A stretch of 64,000 nt of DNA from Bdellovibrionales bacterium (GCA_018646675.1 JABGUH010000044.1:1-64000); one strand, 5' to 3'; shown: positions 44,882 through 53,495, counted from the stretch's first letter. The notes: generated by a model from the sequence alone, not told the origin. Translations and numbers: made by a program.

Positions 44882-46936
44882 ATGGATATAACTAATCTAT
44901 TTATGCCAATTGGAGTTGAGATTGGGACCAGCTCTTCAAAATTCTGCTGTCAAGAGGTGGTGGTGGGAGTGGGTTCCACTGTCGGCGCAGCTATGGATGA
45001 TGAGTTGGAGCAGGAGTGGGTCCAACTAAATGATGGAGTAGATCAGGGCTGGGCCAGTAATCTTTCAGTCTTTGATCCGATCAGGAAAAAATGGTTTTAT
45101 CTTGGAGGAATGGCAAGTAATTCAGCGGAATTGCGTACCTTCACCGAAGATTCCTTGCGGGATCCACATGACATTTTACTAATGCTCCTAGGGGGGCTAT
45201 TTCTCATAGATATTGAGATGAGTAACAATAAACAGATGTTAAATCAGGTTGGACTCTGTTTGGGGGCCCCCTCTAATTTGCTGCTTAATTTAGAAGGAGA
45301 TGTCAAATTAGCCGATTTCTTAACCGAGCATCTGGTAGATGGTGCTCTACCGATTAAGGTAAAAAATGTAGTAACGGGAGAGGTCTGTGAGCGTGTTTTA
45401 AATGTGGTATTTGTTAGTTTAAAACATATCGCCTTTGGTGCCTATACTGCACTTCTCTACAGTCGTTTTGAGCAGGTTCATCATAATGTCTACATTATCG
45501 ATATTGGACATGATACCTGGATGAAGTTACCAATTATAGATAATGAGGCGATGATTGCATTCTCCCAGGTAACGAAGGGAGCTGTTTCGCATATCTTAAG
45601 AGAGGTGATTGAATATATCCATATTGAGAGTGGCAAACGCCTGAATCTTACGCCAGAGAAGTTGATTGAGAAGGTGACCAAGGAGGATTACGTTGTTGAT
45701 ACCGGTAAGGAGAAATTAAGCTTTGTTACCGCTATGGCCGATCACATCCAGATGTTGGCCGATGAAATTCATACTAAGGTTGTGGGTGATATTGAGACTC
45801 TTTTAGAGAAGGGATCTTATATCGATTATTTTTTAATTGTTGGAGGAGGTTCACACCTGCTGTTTGAAACCCTTAAGCGTAAGCTGCAAAACTATCACAG
45901 TTGGGATAACGAGGTGACAAGAGAGCGTGTATTTAACCCGATCGATATGGGACTAGACCCTCGCTATATTACCGCAGTCGGCTTTATGTTTTTGGCCGGT
46001 GAGGAGATTAAAAGTTATGACTCCATGGAGGGGTTTGAGCTGAAAGTAGATCGGCTCACTGATATCACTGGTGGTTTAGAGACAACATTTCATCTAAAGA
46101 AAGGGGGGCTAGATTCTGTACTAGTGATCAATGATGATGAGCTCTTTTTAACGATGGTGGCCGATAAGCTCTCCTATCAATATAACATCTATACCGCTAA
46201 TAGTTTTGAGGCTGGGATAGAGGAGTTTGAGCAGAATTCAGATATTGAGATTGTCCTGGTTCGTAGTTATCTGCCGGGGGGAATGAGTGGGGTTGATTTT
46301 GCCTATCAGTTGAAAGATAAGAGTCGGATCTCCACTGTGGTCTTGATGGCCGATGATGATAGCGGTTACTCGATTGGCAAAGCAATTGAGGATAGCACAA
46401 TCGCTTTCTGCCTGAGTGGCCATCCCAAAGAGGATGATCTACGCCAGGTAATTAAGCATGCATTGGCGATGCACCAGAGCAATATTGCCAAACGAAAAAT
46501 TATTGCTGACCACGAGACAGAGGTGGGAGTTGAGATGCGTGAGATGGGTCGAAAGCTCAAGACTGCTTTTGAGAGTAACCACAACCTGTTAGATGAGATC
46601 AATCGTTTGCAGCGAGATATCCGGGAAGGAGAGTATCAGACTAATAATTTAAAGATGGAGTTGGATGATCGTGCCAGTGAGTTTAAGACCGTTCAAGAGG
46701 AGCATCAGCAGCTTAAGGATCATATTAAAAACCGAGAACAAGAGATGGTGGGGCTACTTAAACAGGTGGACCAGCATATCAAGTCAAAGGATAGCGCGGT
46801 AGCTGAACTTCAAAAAAGTGAGCGTAACTTAAAGCGGAATATTGCCACTTTGGAGGATCGGGTTGGCTATCTCAATGAGGGACGTGAGATGCTATTGGCC
46901 CAGATGGAGCAGTTACAGAAATTTAGTGCTGAATAA
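44882..46936 (+). CDS. Actin-like, pseudo-receiver and coiled-coil fusion protein
   Basis: The protein has 684 residues. Residues 1-395 are an actin-like ATPase: GVEIGTSSSKFCC, YIIDIGHDTWMKL, IVGGGSHLLFETL. Residues about 415-535 are a receiver-like domain (SVLVINDDELFLTMVADKL). The phospho-Asp position reads VLVRSYLP and the usual Lys position reads CLSGHP, so it is probably a pseudo-receiver. Residues 560-684 are a coiled coil. The actin part is paralogous to the one at 31238. I know of no described actin-receiver fusion. It stands alone between intergenic regions, so it may have its own promoter. Confidence 0.8.
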   Translation: MDITNLFMPIGVEIGTSSSKFCCQEVVVGVGSTVGAAMDDELEQEWVQLNDGVDQGWASNLSVFDPIRKKWFYLGGMASNSAELRTFTEDSLRDPHDILLMLLGGLFLIDIEMSNNKQMLNQVGLCLGAPSNLLLNLEGDVKLADFLTEHLVDGALPIKVKNVVTGEVCERVLNVVFVSLKHIAFGAYTALLYSRFEQVHHNVYIIDIGHDTWMKLPIIDNEAMIAFSQVTKGAVSHILREVIEYIHIESGKRLNLTPEKLIEKVTKEDYVVDTGKEKLSFVTAMADHIQMLADEIHTKVVGDIETLLEKGSYIDYFLIVGGGSHLLFETLKRKLQNYHSWDNEVTRERVFNPIDMGLDPRYITAVGFMFLAGEEIKSYDSMEGFELKVDRLTDITGGLETTFHLKKGGLDSVLVINDDELFLTMVADKLSYQYNIYTANSFEAGIEEFEQNSDIEIVLVRSYLPGGMSGVDFAYQLKDKSRISTVVLMADDDSGYSIGKAIEDSTIAFCLSGHPKEDDLRQVIKHALAMHQSNIAKRKIIADHETEVGVEMREMGRKLKTAFESNHNLLDEINRLQRDIREGEYQTNNLKMELDDRASEFKTVQEEHQQLKDHIKNREQEMVGLLKQVDQHIKSKDSAVAELQKSERNLKRNIATLEDRVGYLNEGREMLLAQMEQLQKFSAE

Positions 46937-47117
46937 CTGATAAATAGAGATCTTAAACTTCTGTTACATTACACCTCTTGCCCCCCCTTTTTTGCTTAAA
47001 TGCCTGTTTTTACAAGGTTCACTTGTAAGATAAGTAAGTTAATCACCATATAAATAAAATAATAGCTTATGTTTTTTACCATATTGGTCGATCTACTACT
47101 TGACTCTAATAACAAAT

Positions 47118-47132
47118 TGAGATAAAATCTCA
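47118..47132. promoter_or_regulatory. Palindromic operator candidate TGAGA-N5-TCTCA (copy 2)
   Basis: TGAGA TAAAA TCTCA sits in a longer 21-base palindrome (9-base arms AATTGAGAT and ATCTCAATT, 47115-47135), 36 bases before the 21-codon gene. The core matches the site at 43856-43870. Confidence 0.5.
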
Positions 47133-47167
47133 ATTATAAAAACTGCCAACGAGGCGAGGAGAATATT

Positions 47168-47233
47168 ATGGGACTTGAAATTGCACTATTAGGAATGTTG
47201 GCCGGCTACTACTGGGTAGGCCTTACTGAGTAA
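47168..47233 (+). CDS. 21-aa hydrophobic peptide
   Basis: The 21-codon ORF starts MGLEIALLGMLAGYYWVGL. It is preceded by AGGAG at good spacing and by the operator-like palindrome, which makes translation likely despite the size. It is hydrophobic enough for one membrane helix. It is followed 70 bases later by another small hydrophobic protein. Small membrane proteins such as MamI and MamL act in magnetosome formation, but no homology is claimed. Confidence 0.5.
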   Translation: MGLEIALLGMLAGYYWVGLTE

Positions 47234-47303
47234 AACTAGTTAATAGCTGCTAGTAACTATCTACTAGTTCTTGCGGATCACTTTTTATAAGTATGGAGTG
47301 AAC

Positions 47304-47525
47304 ATGATGATAACGAGACAAAGTCGCAATGTGGCCCAGCCGGCAACAGTATTTGGTCTTAAGGTCACACTGGGGGTCGGTTTAGGTATTCTAGCAGGAG
47401 TTACCACTGCGCTAGTGGCCACCCCGGTGATGGGAGTTGCACTGCCTGTAATTGTTGCAACCAAAACGGGTTGTATTGCAGGTGGGGCGACTGGAATGTT
47501 GAAGGGACTCCAGGACGAAAGCTAA
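47304..47525 (+). CDS. Small Gly/Ala-rich two-helix membrane protein
   Basis: The protein has 73 residues from the ATG at 47304 (GGAG upstream). Two hydrophobic stretches near 17-40 and 43-62 are rich in Gly, Ala and Val (LGVGLGILAGV; VMGVALPVIVA). This recalls the composition of MamC/Mms13 and other small magnetosome proteins, but I see no alignment strong enough to name it. It probably shares a transcript with the 21-aa peptide. Confidence 0.55.
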   Translation: MMITRQSRNVAQPATVFGLKVTLGVGLGILAGVTTALVATPVMGVALPVIVATKTGCIAGGATGMLKGLQDES

Positions 47526-47532
47526 GGGGTGA

Positions 47533-48309
47533 TTAGCGTAGATTTCTCACTATTGCCATCGCTACGTCATGGCGAATCTTTGAGGCATTAGATAGCGTAT
47601 TAAACAGCCGAGACTCCATCTGAACTGCTATTTGAAGTTCAAGAAAAAGATCACTAATACTCTCTTGATAACGATTCATGCTCTGTTCGATATAGAGTGT
47701 GCTATTTTTAACCTCTGAAATTTGATCATTCCATGCAAGTTCCTGTTGTGAGGAGATCTGCACTAGTTGAGCTTCAACCAATTGGTTACTTTTCAGATCC
47801 TGCTGTAGCTCTTGTAGTCTGCTCTTGGCAGCCTGAAATTGGCGTGCTTTGAAGATGATATAGGGGGCAACTCGCTCCACCGTTACTCTAGTAATATATT
47901 GGTTTAGCTGGTTTAGTGATAGCTGGGTAGTCGTATTGCCAAGATCGTTAATCAGCTGGCGGAAAAGTCTGCTGGCCAATCTATTTTTACCGGCCAAAGT
48001 AACTGCAGCGATCCTCTCTAGTTGTCTTAGTATCTTTGGATACTTTTTCAGTTGGGCCGGGGCACCTGGGGGGAGGCTTGCGGCCCGCCCGATATGTTCG
48101 AAAAAGTCTATATGTCCATCTTGGGTGGGAAATTTGTGGATGGTAAGGTTCTTATAGTGATGAAGAACATTAATTGTTGGATTCACTGTTCGTAGCTCCA
48201 AGCTCTGCCTGAAGTTCAGCTCCATTAAAGGTCCTGCCAGCAGAGCATTTGAAGCACTGATCAGTGTAATAATTGTTACAAGTAGTGATATGCGGTAAGT
48301 AGAGAGCAC
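47533..48309 (-). CDS. Exported helical protein of unknown function
   Basis: The 258-residue protein has a signal peptide (SLLVTIITLISASNALLAGP). The mature part is mostly helical with long amphipathic segments (QFQAAKSRLQELQQDLK; MNRYQESISDLFLELQ), suggesting a helical bundle in the periplasm. No cysteines or metal motifs were noticed. A Fur-box-like site lies about 86 bases before its start, so it may be iron regulated. It is convergent with the small membrane-protein genes. Confidence 0.6.
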   Translation of the reverse strand: MLSTYRISLLVTIITLISASNALLAGPLMELNFRQSLELRTVNPTINVLHHYKNLTIHKFPTQDGHIDFFEHIGRAASLPPGAPAQLKKYPKILRQLERIAAVTLAGKNRLASRLFRQLINDLGNTTTQLSLNQLNQYITRVTVERVAPYIIFKARQFQAAKSRLQELQQDLKSNQLVEAQLVQISSQQELAWNDQISEVKNSTLYIEQSMNRYQESISDLFLELQIAVQMESRLFNTLSNASKIRHDVAMAIVRNLR

Positions 48310-48394
48310 CTCTCCTCCTAATTATTGGGATCAAGCCTAGTATTCCTATAATTTACTGGCGGATAAAAACTAGGGCAATCTAGTTAACTGATTT

Positions 48395-48413
48395 GGTAAT
48401 GACAATCATTTAT
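48395..48413. promoter_or_regulatory. Fur-box-like site
   Basis: GGTAATGACAATCATTTAT matches the 19-base Fur consensus at 14 positions by my count, including the TAATGA and AATCATT halves. It lies between the divergent genes at 48309 (minus) and 48582 (plus) and could control either. Confidence 0.45.
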
Positions 48414-48581
48414 TGAAAAAATTATAGAGAGTTAGTGGCGATATGGTCGTTGCTGAATTTTTTTCATCATTTCACCTTACTATTAGAATATTTTTAAAAA
48501 CTCTAGTAGAACACAATTATATATAATAACGCTCCACGCAAGCGTTGATTTGAATAGTGAGCATATATTGGAATAAACATA

Positions 48582-49940
48582 ATGAAATCAGTTAATTACT
48601 TGTTAGCCATGGCTATTTTTTCAACACTTATAACCATCTCCCTTTGGGCAGATCCGGGAGCGGAGGTAGATCGTAGGGTCGGTGATAAGCTGGAGAAGAG
48701 TTGGGCCTCACTGTTACACGACTATCAATTTAATCCCCAACAGCAGAGTTTTTGCGTTGGAGGGGGGAGTGGTGAAGTTATAGGATCGGAAGTTGACCGC
48801 AAGGTGCGGCTGGCATCGGTCTCAAAACTGATCACTAGCTACTGGGCGATTAGTAAACTGGGGAGTGGACACCGTTTTGCCACAAATATCTACTATCATG
48901 ATGGCCAGCTACATTTACAAGGGGGAGATGACCCTCTGTTGGCCAAAAGAAAGATCTTCTTTTTGGTCTCACAACTGAATAACTGGGGGATTACCAACTT
49001 AAAGCGGATCACTTTTGATTCGCGGATTAAGGTCTTTGCTGCGGCGGAGGACTACTTGGGAACGGTTCTAACTGTAACCAAGTCAAGAACCAGAGTTAAT
49101 CTAAAAGATTTTTTTGATCGCTCAAATTGGAATAAGTTAAAGGCATCCTATAACAGCTTTATCGCTTCACTACCGGCATCTCTGATTGATCAGTTACATA
49201 TGGTTCGTGATCTAGAGTTGTTAGAGCTAAAGGTGGGTAAGGTTGAGTTCTCACAGAGTAATCCATTGGCAGATCATCCGAAGACCGAGCGTTATCTGCA
49301 CCTTTCATCTCTGCTCTCTCGCTATCTAAAATTTATGAATATCGTCTCAAATAACTTTGTTGCCGATCAGATCTTTGGACAGTTGGGAGGAGAGCAGGAG
49401 TTCGATAAATTTATTAATAAATTTATGCTGCAACACTTTCCCAACTATCAAGCGCAGCGAGTTGGATTTAAGCAGGATGACCGATCAATTAAACTCTACA
49501 CCGGCTCTGGACTGAATAGTCGACAGCAGGAGAGACGAGTTGATAACTATGCCACTTGTCGCGTAATAGTTAAGATTGTCGAGCAGCTAAGAGAGCTACT
49601 CGATACTCAGGGGCGCGACATTTGGCAGTTAGTCGCAGTGCCCGGAGCTGATGGGGGAACCTTTCGGCAACGACTGCGCTCACCTCGTCTGGCCAAGCTG
49701 ATGGTGGCCAAGACCGGAACACTCTATCACACCTCCGCCTTGGCCGGAATGCTCTCGACTGGAGAGGGGGATCGCTATTTTGGAATCTTCCATCAGAAAG
49801 ATTGGGGGGCCGCATCCGCCAAAATTATTCAAAACAAGATGGTGGTTAAGATGGTAGATACTTTTACTCCGGGGAGTCGTTTCAACTACACCCCTAAGTT
49901 TTTCTTTCCCGCCGATACTCCACTACTGCCGGTTAAGTAG
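48582..49940 (+). CDS. D-Ala-D-Ala carboxypeptidase, PBP4 (DacB) type
   Basis: The 452-residue exported protein is in family S13. The penicillin-binding motifs are present: SVSK near residue 79 (LASVSKLITS), SNN near 258 (VSNNFVADQIF) and KTG near 377 (VAKTGTLYHTS). It trims the peptidoglycan pentapeptide or acts as an endopeptidase in the periplasm. It is followed ten bases later by an ankyrin-repeat gene in the same direction. The ribosome binding site is weak (TTGGAATAAACATA). Confidence 0.85.
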   Translation: MKSVNYLLAMAIFSTLITISLWADPGAEVDRRVGDKLEKSWASLLHDYQFNPQQQSFCVGGGSGEVIGSEVDRKVRLASVSKLITSYWAISKLGSGHRFATNIYYHDGQLHLQGGDDPLLAKRKIFFLVSQLNNWGITNLKRITFDSRIKVFAAAEDYLGTVLTVTKSRTRVNLKDFFDRSNWNKLKASYNSFIASLPASLIDQLHMVRDLELLELKVGKVEFSQSNPLADHPKTERYLHLSSLLSRYLKFMNIVSNNFVADQIFGQLGGEQEFDKFINKFMLQHFPNYQAQRVGFKQDDRSIKLYTGSGLNSRQQERRVDNYATCRVIVKIVEQLRELLDTQGRDIWQLVAVPGADGGTFRQRLRSPRLAKLMVAKTGTLYHTSALAGMLSTGEGDRYFGIFHQKDWGAASAKIIQNKMVVKMVDTFTPGSRFNYTPKFFFPADTPLLPVK

Positions 49941-49949
49941 TTGTAGCAG

Positions 49950-50663
49950 GTGAGAGATAAGCGGATATTTACTCTGTTGTTGCTAATTACCATGACCATA
50001 ATTGTGGTCGGATGGGGTTTGTGGCAGCACTCTTATTATCAAAAAATGGTGCTGGCCGAAGGGCCGGCCAGCTCTTTGACTACCTCAAAGGCCGCGTTGC
50101 CGATATCTAAACTCTCCGTCAATAAGCAGCGGCTAGAGGTGGAGAGTTTTATCAAGCACCACTCGGCCAAAAGAGGAATGGATTGGATCGATCCCCAGGG
50201 GGCGACTCACCTTGTTCGTGCGATTAGTAACCACTGTATTGCCTGCACCTCTCTGTTGCTTAAGGCGGGAGCGGATGCAAATTTTGCTCCTGCTCCCCAC
50301 ATGGCACCGTTACTAATTGCGACTAGTGCTGGGGAGATAGAGCTGGTCTCAATGTTACTAAAACATGGGGCCAATCCTAATTTGAAATTTAATGGCGAAA
50401 ACTACACCTTACTGATGGATGCTGCTTTTGAAGGGAATCAAAAGGTGGTAGAGCAACTACTAAAATATGGTGCGCTAATTGATCAACAGGATAGAGAGGG
50501 GATGAGCGCTCTGCACTACGCAAGTCGTGAGGGGTTTACTAAAGTTGTTGAGCTATTAATAAAAAAAGGTGCTGATCGTCATCTAACCAATCTTAAAGAA
50601 GAGACCCCTTTAGGGTTGGCCAGACGCTACCAGCACCTTGCGGTGATTGATTTACTAGACTAG
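49950..50663 (+). CDS. Membrane-anchored ankyrin-repeat protein
   Basis: The 237-residue protein starts at GTG. One N-terminal membrane helix (FTLLLLITMTIIVVGWG) is followed by about four ankyrin repeats from residue 85: THLVRAISNHC, PLLIATSAGEIELVSMLLKHGA, TLLMDAAFEGNQKVVEQLLKYGA, SALHYASREGFTKVVELLIKKGA. Ankyrin repeats bind other proteins; here the domain should face the periplasm. It probably forms an operon with the PBP4-like gene. It ends three bases before the convergent porin gene. Confidence 0.85.
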   Translation: MRDKRIFTLLLLITMTIIVVGWGLWQHSYYQKMVLAEGPASSLTTSKAALPISKLSVNKQRLEVESFIKHHSAKRGMDWIDPQGATHLVRAISNHCIACTSLLLKAGADANFAPAPHMAPLLIATSAGEIELVSMLLKHGANPNLKFNGENYTLLMDAAFEGNQKVVEQLLKYGALIDQQDREGMSALHYASREGFTKVVELLIKKGADRHLTNLKEETPLGLARRYQHLAVIDLLD

Positions 50664-50666
50664 GTT

Positions 50667-51650
50667 TTAGATCTCGGCTGCCAACTGTATGGTGATCGCA
50701 CTATCCTTTGTCTTATCGTAGTTCTCAGCTTGCATATATTCAAGGCCGATGGCAACACTATCATTATGCTGATAGCCGATAGCAAAAAGGGTGCGATCTT
50801 CGGCCAAGCCAATGTCAGTTGCCTCTTTGGTCTGATCCATTCCAAGGGCGAAGGTTAGATTGCCAACTGTAGCGTAGGCTTCAAGGTGGGTGGCACTAGG
50901 CTTGGCGGCACCACTGGCATAGTCAGTAGCATCAAACTTCTTGCTGGCCCCGACATACTCGCCGATCAAACCAAAATCACCAACTGCCACTTGGAAGTGA
51001 AAGTTGTACCCTGCCTGATACTTAACTACGGTGTTATCAGTGGCCAGTGCTCCAGCCATTCCATCGGTATCGGCAAAGTTATTCAGGTAGGCAGCACCGG
51101 CGACAATCTTTAACTTGCCATCTTCACCATGCTCAAAGTTAACCGACGCTCCATACTGGTCAGCCTTATCTTCTGCACTGGCTTCTGCACTGTCACCATT
51201 AAAGATGAAAAAGGATAGTGAGATTGGGCCCGCTGCATAGTCAACTTCAATCGCTGCTTCATTGGTCTCAGCCATATCCAGTGTTATGGGGTCTGAAACC
51301 ATATTTGTCTCAAAGGTTCCAAAGGGGACAAAAAAGCGGCCCGCTTTTAGTGTGAAAGCACCGTGGGGAGCAGTAATAAAGGCGGACTCTACATCAAGTG
51401 GGGTATCATCATCTTCAAATAGTAGATCAACGGTCATCTCACCGTCGCGTCCAACTGCTCCAACAAAGGAGAGTGCGGCAGTGGCAGCAACAATATCACT
51501 ACTCTTAACACCACCCGTTTTCATACTGCTATACTCTGTCTCCACTACTCCCGATACTGCAAGGCCACTGTCAGCTGCGATGGCAGATGCCAATAGAGTT
51601 GTTAGCAGTAGGGAAAATAGCAATGTTAAGCATTTGATCTTAAAACTCAT
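50667..51650 (-). CDS. LbtU-family outer-membrane porin
   Basis: The protein has 327 residues with a signal peptide ending ASAIAA. The body is a set of beta strands typical of LbtU-family siderophore porins: VSGVVETEYSS, LLFEDDDTPLDVESAFI, AGRFFVPFGTFETNMVSDP and IGYQHNDSVAIGLEYM. LbtU of Legionella takes up the siderophore legiobactin. AAAGGAG precedes the start. It may supply iron chelates to this cell, which fits the FeoB module downstream, though a general porin role is possible. Confidence 0.75.
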   Translation of the reverse strand: MSFKIKCLTLLFSLLLTTLLASAIAADSGLAVSGVVETEYSSMKTGGVKSSDIVAATAALSFVGAVGRDGEMTVDLLFEDDDTPLDVESAFITAPHGAFTLKAGRFFVPFGTFETNMVSDPITLDMAETNEAAIEVDYAAGPISLSFFIFNGDSAEASAEDKADQYGASVNFEHGEDGKLKIVAGAAYLNNFADTDGMAGALATDNTVVKYQAGYNFHFQVAVGDFGLIGEYVGASKKFDATDYASGAAKPSATHLEAYATVGNLTFALGMDQTKEATDIGLAEDRTLFAIGYQHNDSVAIGLEYMQAENYDKTKDSAITIQLAAEI

Positions 51651-51750
51651 AACAAACTCCTTTAATTTTTTCTATAATAATAGCTGGATATATTAATATT
51701 AAACTGCATGTTGTGAGACTTTGTCGCATAAAAACGGGGCTGTCAAGATG

Positions 51751-51782
51751 AAAAAGCCCCGGTATTTGGTCCAGGGCTTTTT
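51751..51782. terminator. Bidirectional-looking terminator
   Basis: AAAAAGCCC (51751-51759) pairs with GGGCTTTTT (51774-51782), giving a GC stem flanked by an A-run and a T-run. It ends the minus-strand subtilase transcript and insulates the porin gene promoter. Confidence 0.75.
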
Positions 51783-51808
51783 CTATTTAGGGTAAAAATT
51801 TGTTTAAA

Positions 51809-53179
51809 TTAACGGAAGTTACTAATCAGAGGAAGTACAAAGTGGTGTGCATTACGATAGGGGGTACCGACCCCTTTTTGAGTTACTAAATCGGCAACCT
51901 GAGTACGAGCAGCACTAATCGCCTGAGTAATCTCCATTGATTTGGTTAAGGCGGCCGCATGGAGTGCTCGCTCTCCATTAAGTGTTCCACCACTCTTGAC
52001 CTTTCCTTGTAAGAACTCCTTTAAGTCCACAGTCCCCATTAGGATCTCTTTAACCTCTTTAGGAGTCAGGTTAGGGTTGGCATCAACGATTGAGGTCGCC
52101 ACATTTGAGACCATCGGGGCCGCTTGGCTGGTTCCGCTGAGGATAATATGTCCCTCTCCGGGCATGGCAGAGCTGATAACCACTCCTGGCGCTGCAATAT
52201 GGACAGTGTTGGCACCGTAGTTGGAAAATGACCCTAGCTTCTCTCCATGATAGCTGGCCGCGACGGAGATCAGATTATCGGCGACAATGTTGGCCGGAGA
52301 TCCAGGATTTAGGTCATTATCATTTGCTTCGTTGCCGGCGGCAAAGACAAAGAGGGTATTAGGGGCCGCTGCCATCATCTTCTTTCCCTCAGCGAGTAGG
52401 GTAGAGATAAAGTGTAAGGCGTAGTCACGCACTAACTCTGCAGGAGGATCTTTTCGCATAATTTTTTTGTAGATAGTTTTTACCATCCCTTCAGCAACAG
52501 TATAGCCAGTGCCAAAAGAGCCATTGGCAACTCTGGCCCCATGATCACCAACATAGGTAGCAACCTCTACCATCATCTGCATCTGTGCTTTGGCCAAGGC
52601 ACCAAGTGCCTTTTTTACCAAGGTACGAATCACTCCCTTATCTTCTTGGGCGGTAATTAGACTTTGGCCGGGTAGTTTAACCTCTGTGGGCATCAATTTG
52701 ACTGAGAGAACTTTGGCCGCGGGATTATTGTCAACGGTAATTCCAGCGACATGAGTTCCATGGATAAAGTTACCAAAAACTTGTAGCTGCTTAATAAAGG
52801 CTTGATCTTTAATCTTTTCACGCATCCAGTTAAGCTCATCTTCGGTATGGGTCCCTTCCAAGATTTTTGCCTGTAGTATGAAGAAGCGGGTGACGTCTTG
52901 GTCAAATGTTCCTAGATAGGAGTAGTCGATAATTTGATTGTTACTCTCAGCAAAGTTCCATCCATTGACATCATCTTGATATCCATTTCGATCTTCATCG
53001 CGGTTGTTGTCAGCTATTTCATCCTGGTTAAACCAAACATTATTTGCGATGTCCTGGTGTTGAATGTCAGTACCAGAGTCGATAACCGCCACGGTGGTCT
53101 CGGCTTTGATTGTGGTTGTTAATACCAAGGTCAACATGGTGATTGAGATGAGTAAATTAGATATTGCTAGTTTGCGCAT
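51809..53179 (-). CDS. Secreted subtilisin-like protease (S8), second copy
   Basis: The 456-residue protein has a signal peptide (residues 1-26). The triad is Asp 34 (AVIDSGTD), His near 143 (HGTHVAGI) and Ser near 351 (SGTSQAAPMV). Asp/Asn-rich loop DNNRDEDRNGYQDD follows the Asp and probably binds calcium. The mature chain starts almost directly with the catalytic domain, so there is no propeptide of usual length. The helical insert near 85-130 is unusual. A strong AAGGAGG precedes the ATG. Substrate is unknown. Confidence 0.9.
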   Translation of the reverse strand: MRKLAISNLLISITMLTLVLTTTIKAETTVAVIDSGTDIQHQDIANNVWFNQDEIADNNRDEDRNGYQDDVNGWNFAESNNQIIDYSYLGTFDQDVTRFFILQAKILEGTHTEDELNWMREKIKDQAFIKQLQVFGNFIHGTHVAGITVDNNPAAKVLSVKLMPTEVKLPGQSLITAQEDKGVIRTLVKKALGALAKAQMQMMVEVATYVGDHGARVANGSFGTGYTVAEGMVKTIYKKIMRKDPPAELVRDYALHFISTLLAEGKKMMAAAPNTLFVFAAGNEANDNDLNPGSPANIVADNLISVAASYHGEKLGSFSNYGANTVHIAAPGVVISSAMPGEGHIILSGTSQAAPMVSNVATSIVDANPNLTPKEVKEILMGTVDLKEFLQGKVKSGGTLNGERALHAAALTKSMEITQAISAARTQVADLVTQKGVGTPYRNAHHFVLPLISNFR

Positions 53180-53363
53180 TAAGATTCCTCCTTAATTAAA
53201 GCGATTGCTAGAGGCCAAACCATCATGGGGCTCATTAATCTTTAAATACAATTAAATAAGAGGTAATTTTTTCTAAGGCGGAGCATGGTTGTCAAGTAAT
53301 ATATTAACAAGTAAGGCTTAGTAATATATTTACCGCTTCAAATTTAATGGGGAGATTAAAAGT

Positions 53364-53495
53364 ATGGGAGCCGTTCTATTGGCCACTATGCTCTCTCTAT
53401 TACTAACTAATTCTGCTGTAAGTTGTGAATATTCCGTACCCCCCCCAAAAGGTAACCGGTACTATTTTGCGAAACGCTGCGCAAATTTGCCCTAA
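53364..53495 (+). CDS. Possible 43-aa lipoprotein
   Basis: The ATG ORF has GGGGAG nine bases upstream. A hydrophobic stretch (LLATMLSLLLTNSAVSC) ends in a lipobox-like AVSC, and the rest is short and basic. The frame crosses a run of eight C that encodes VPPPK and could slip. Size and lack of a positive N-terminus keep confidence low. Confidence 0.3.
   Translation: MGAVLLATMLSLLLTNSAVSCEYSVPPPKGNRYYFAKRCANLP

Noticed and set aside
47304-47525. MamC/Mms13 assignment
   Set aside because: Composition is similar (Gly/Ala-rich, two helices), but no motif-level match was visible, so it is left unnamed.
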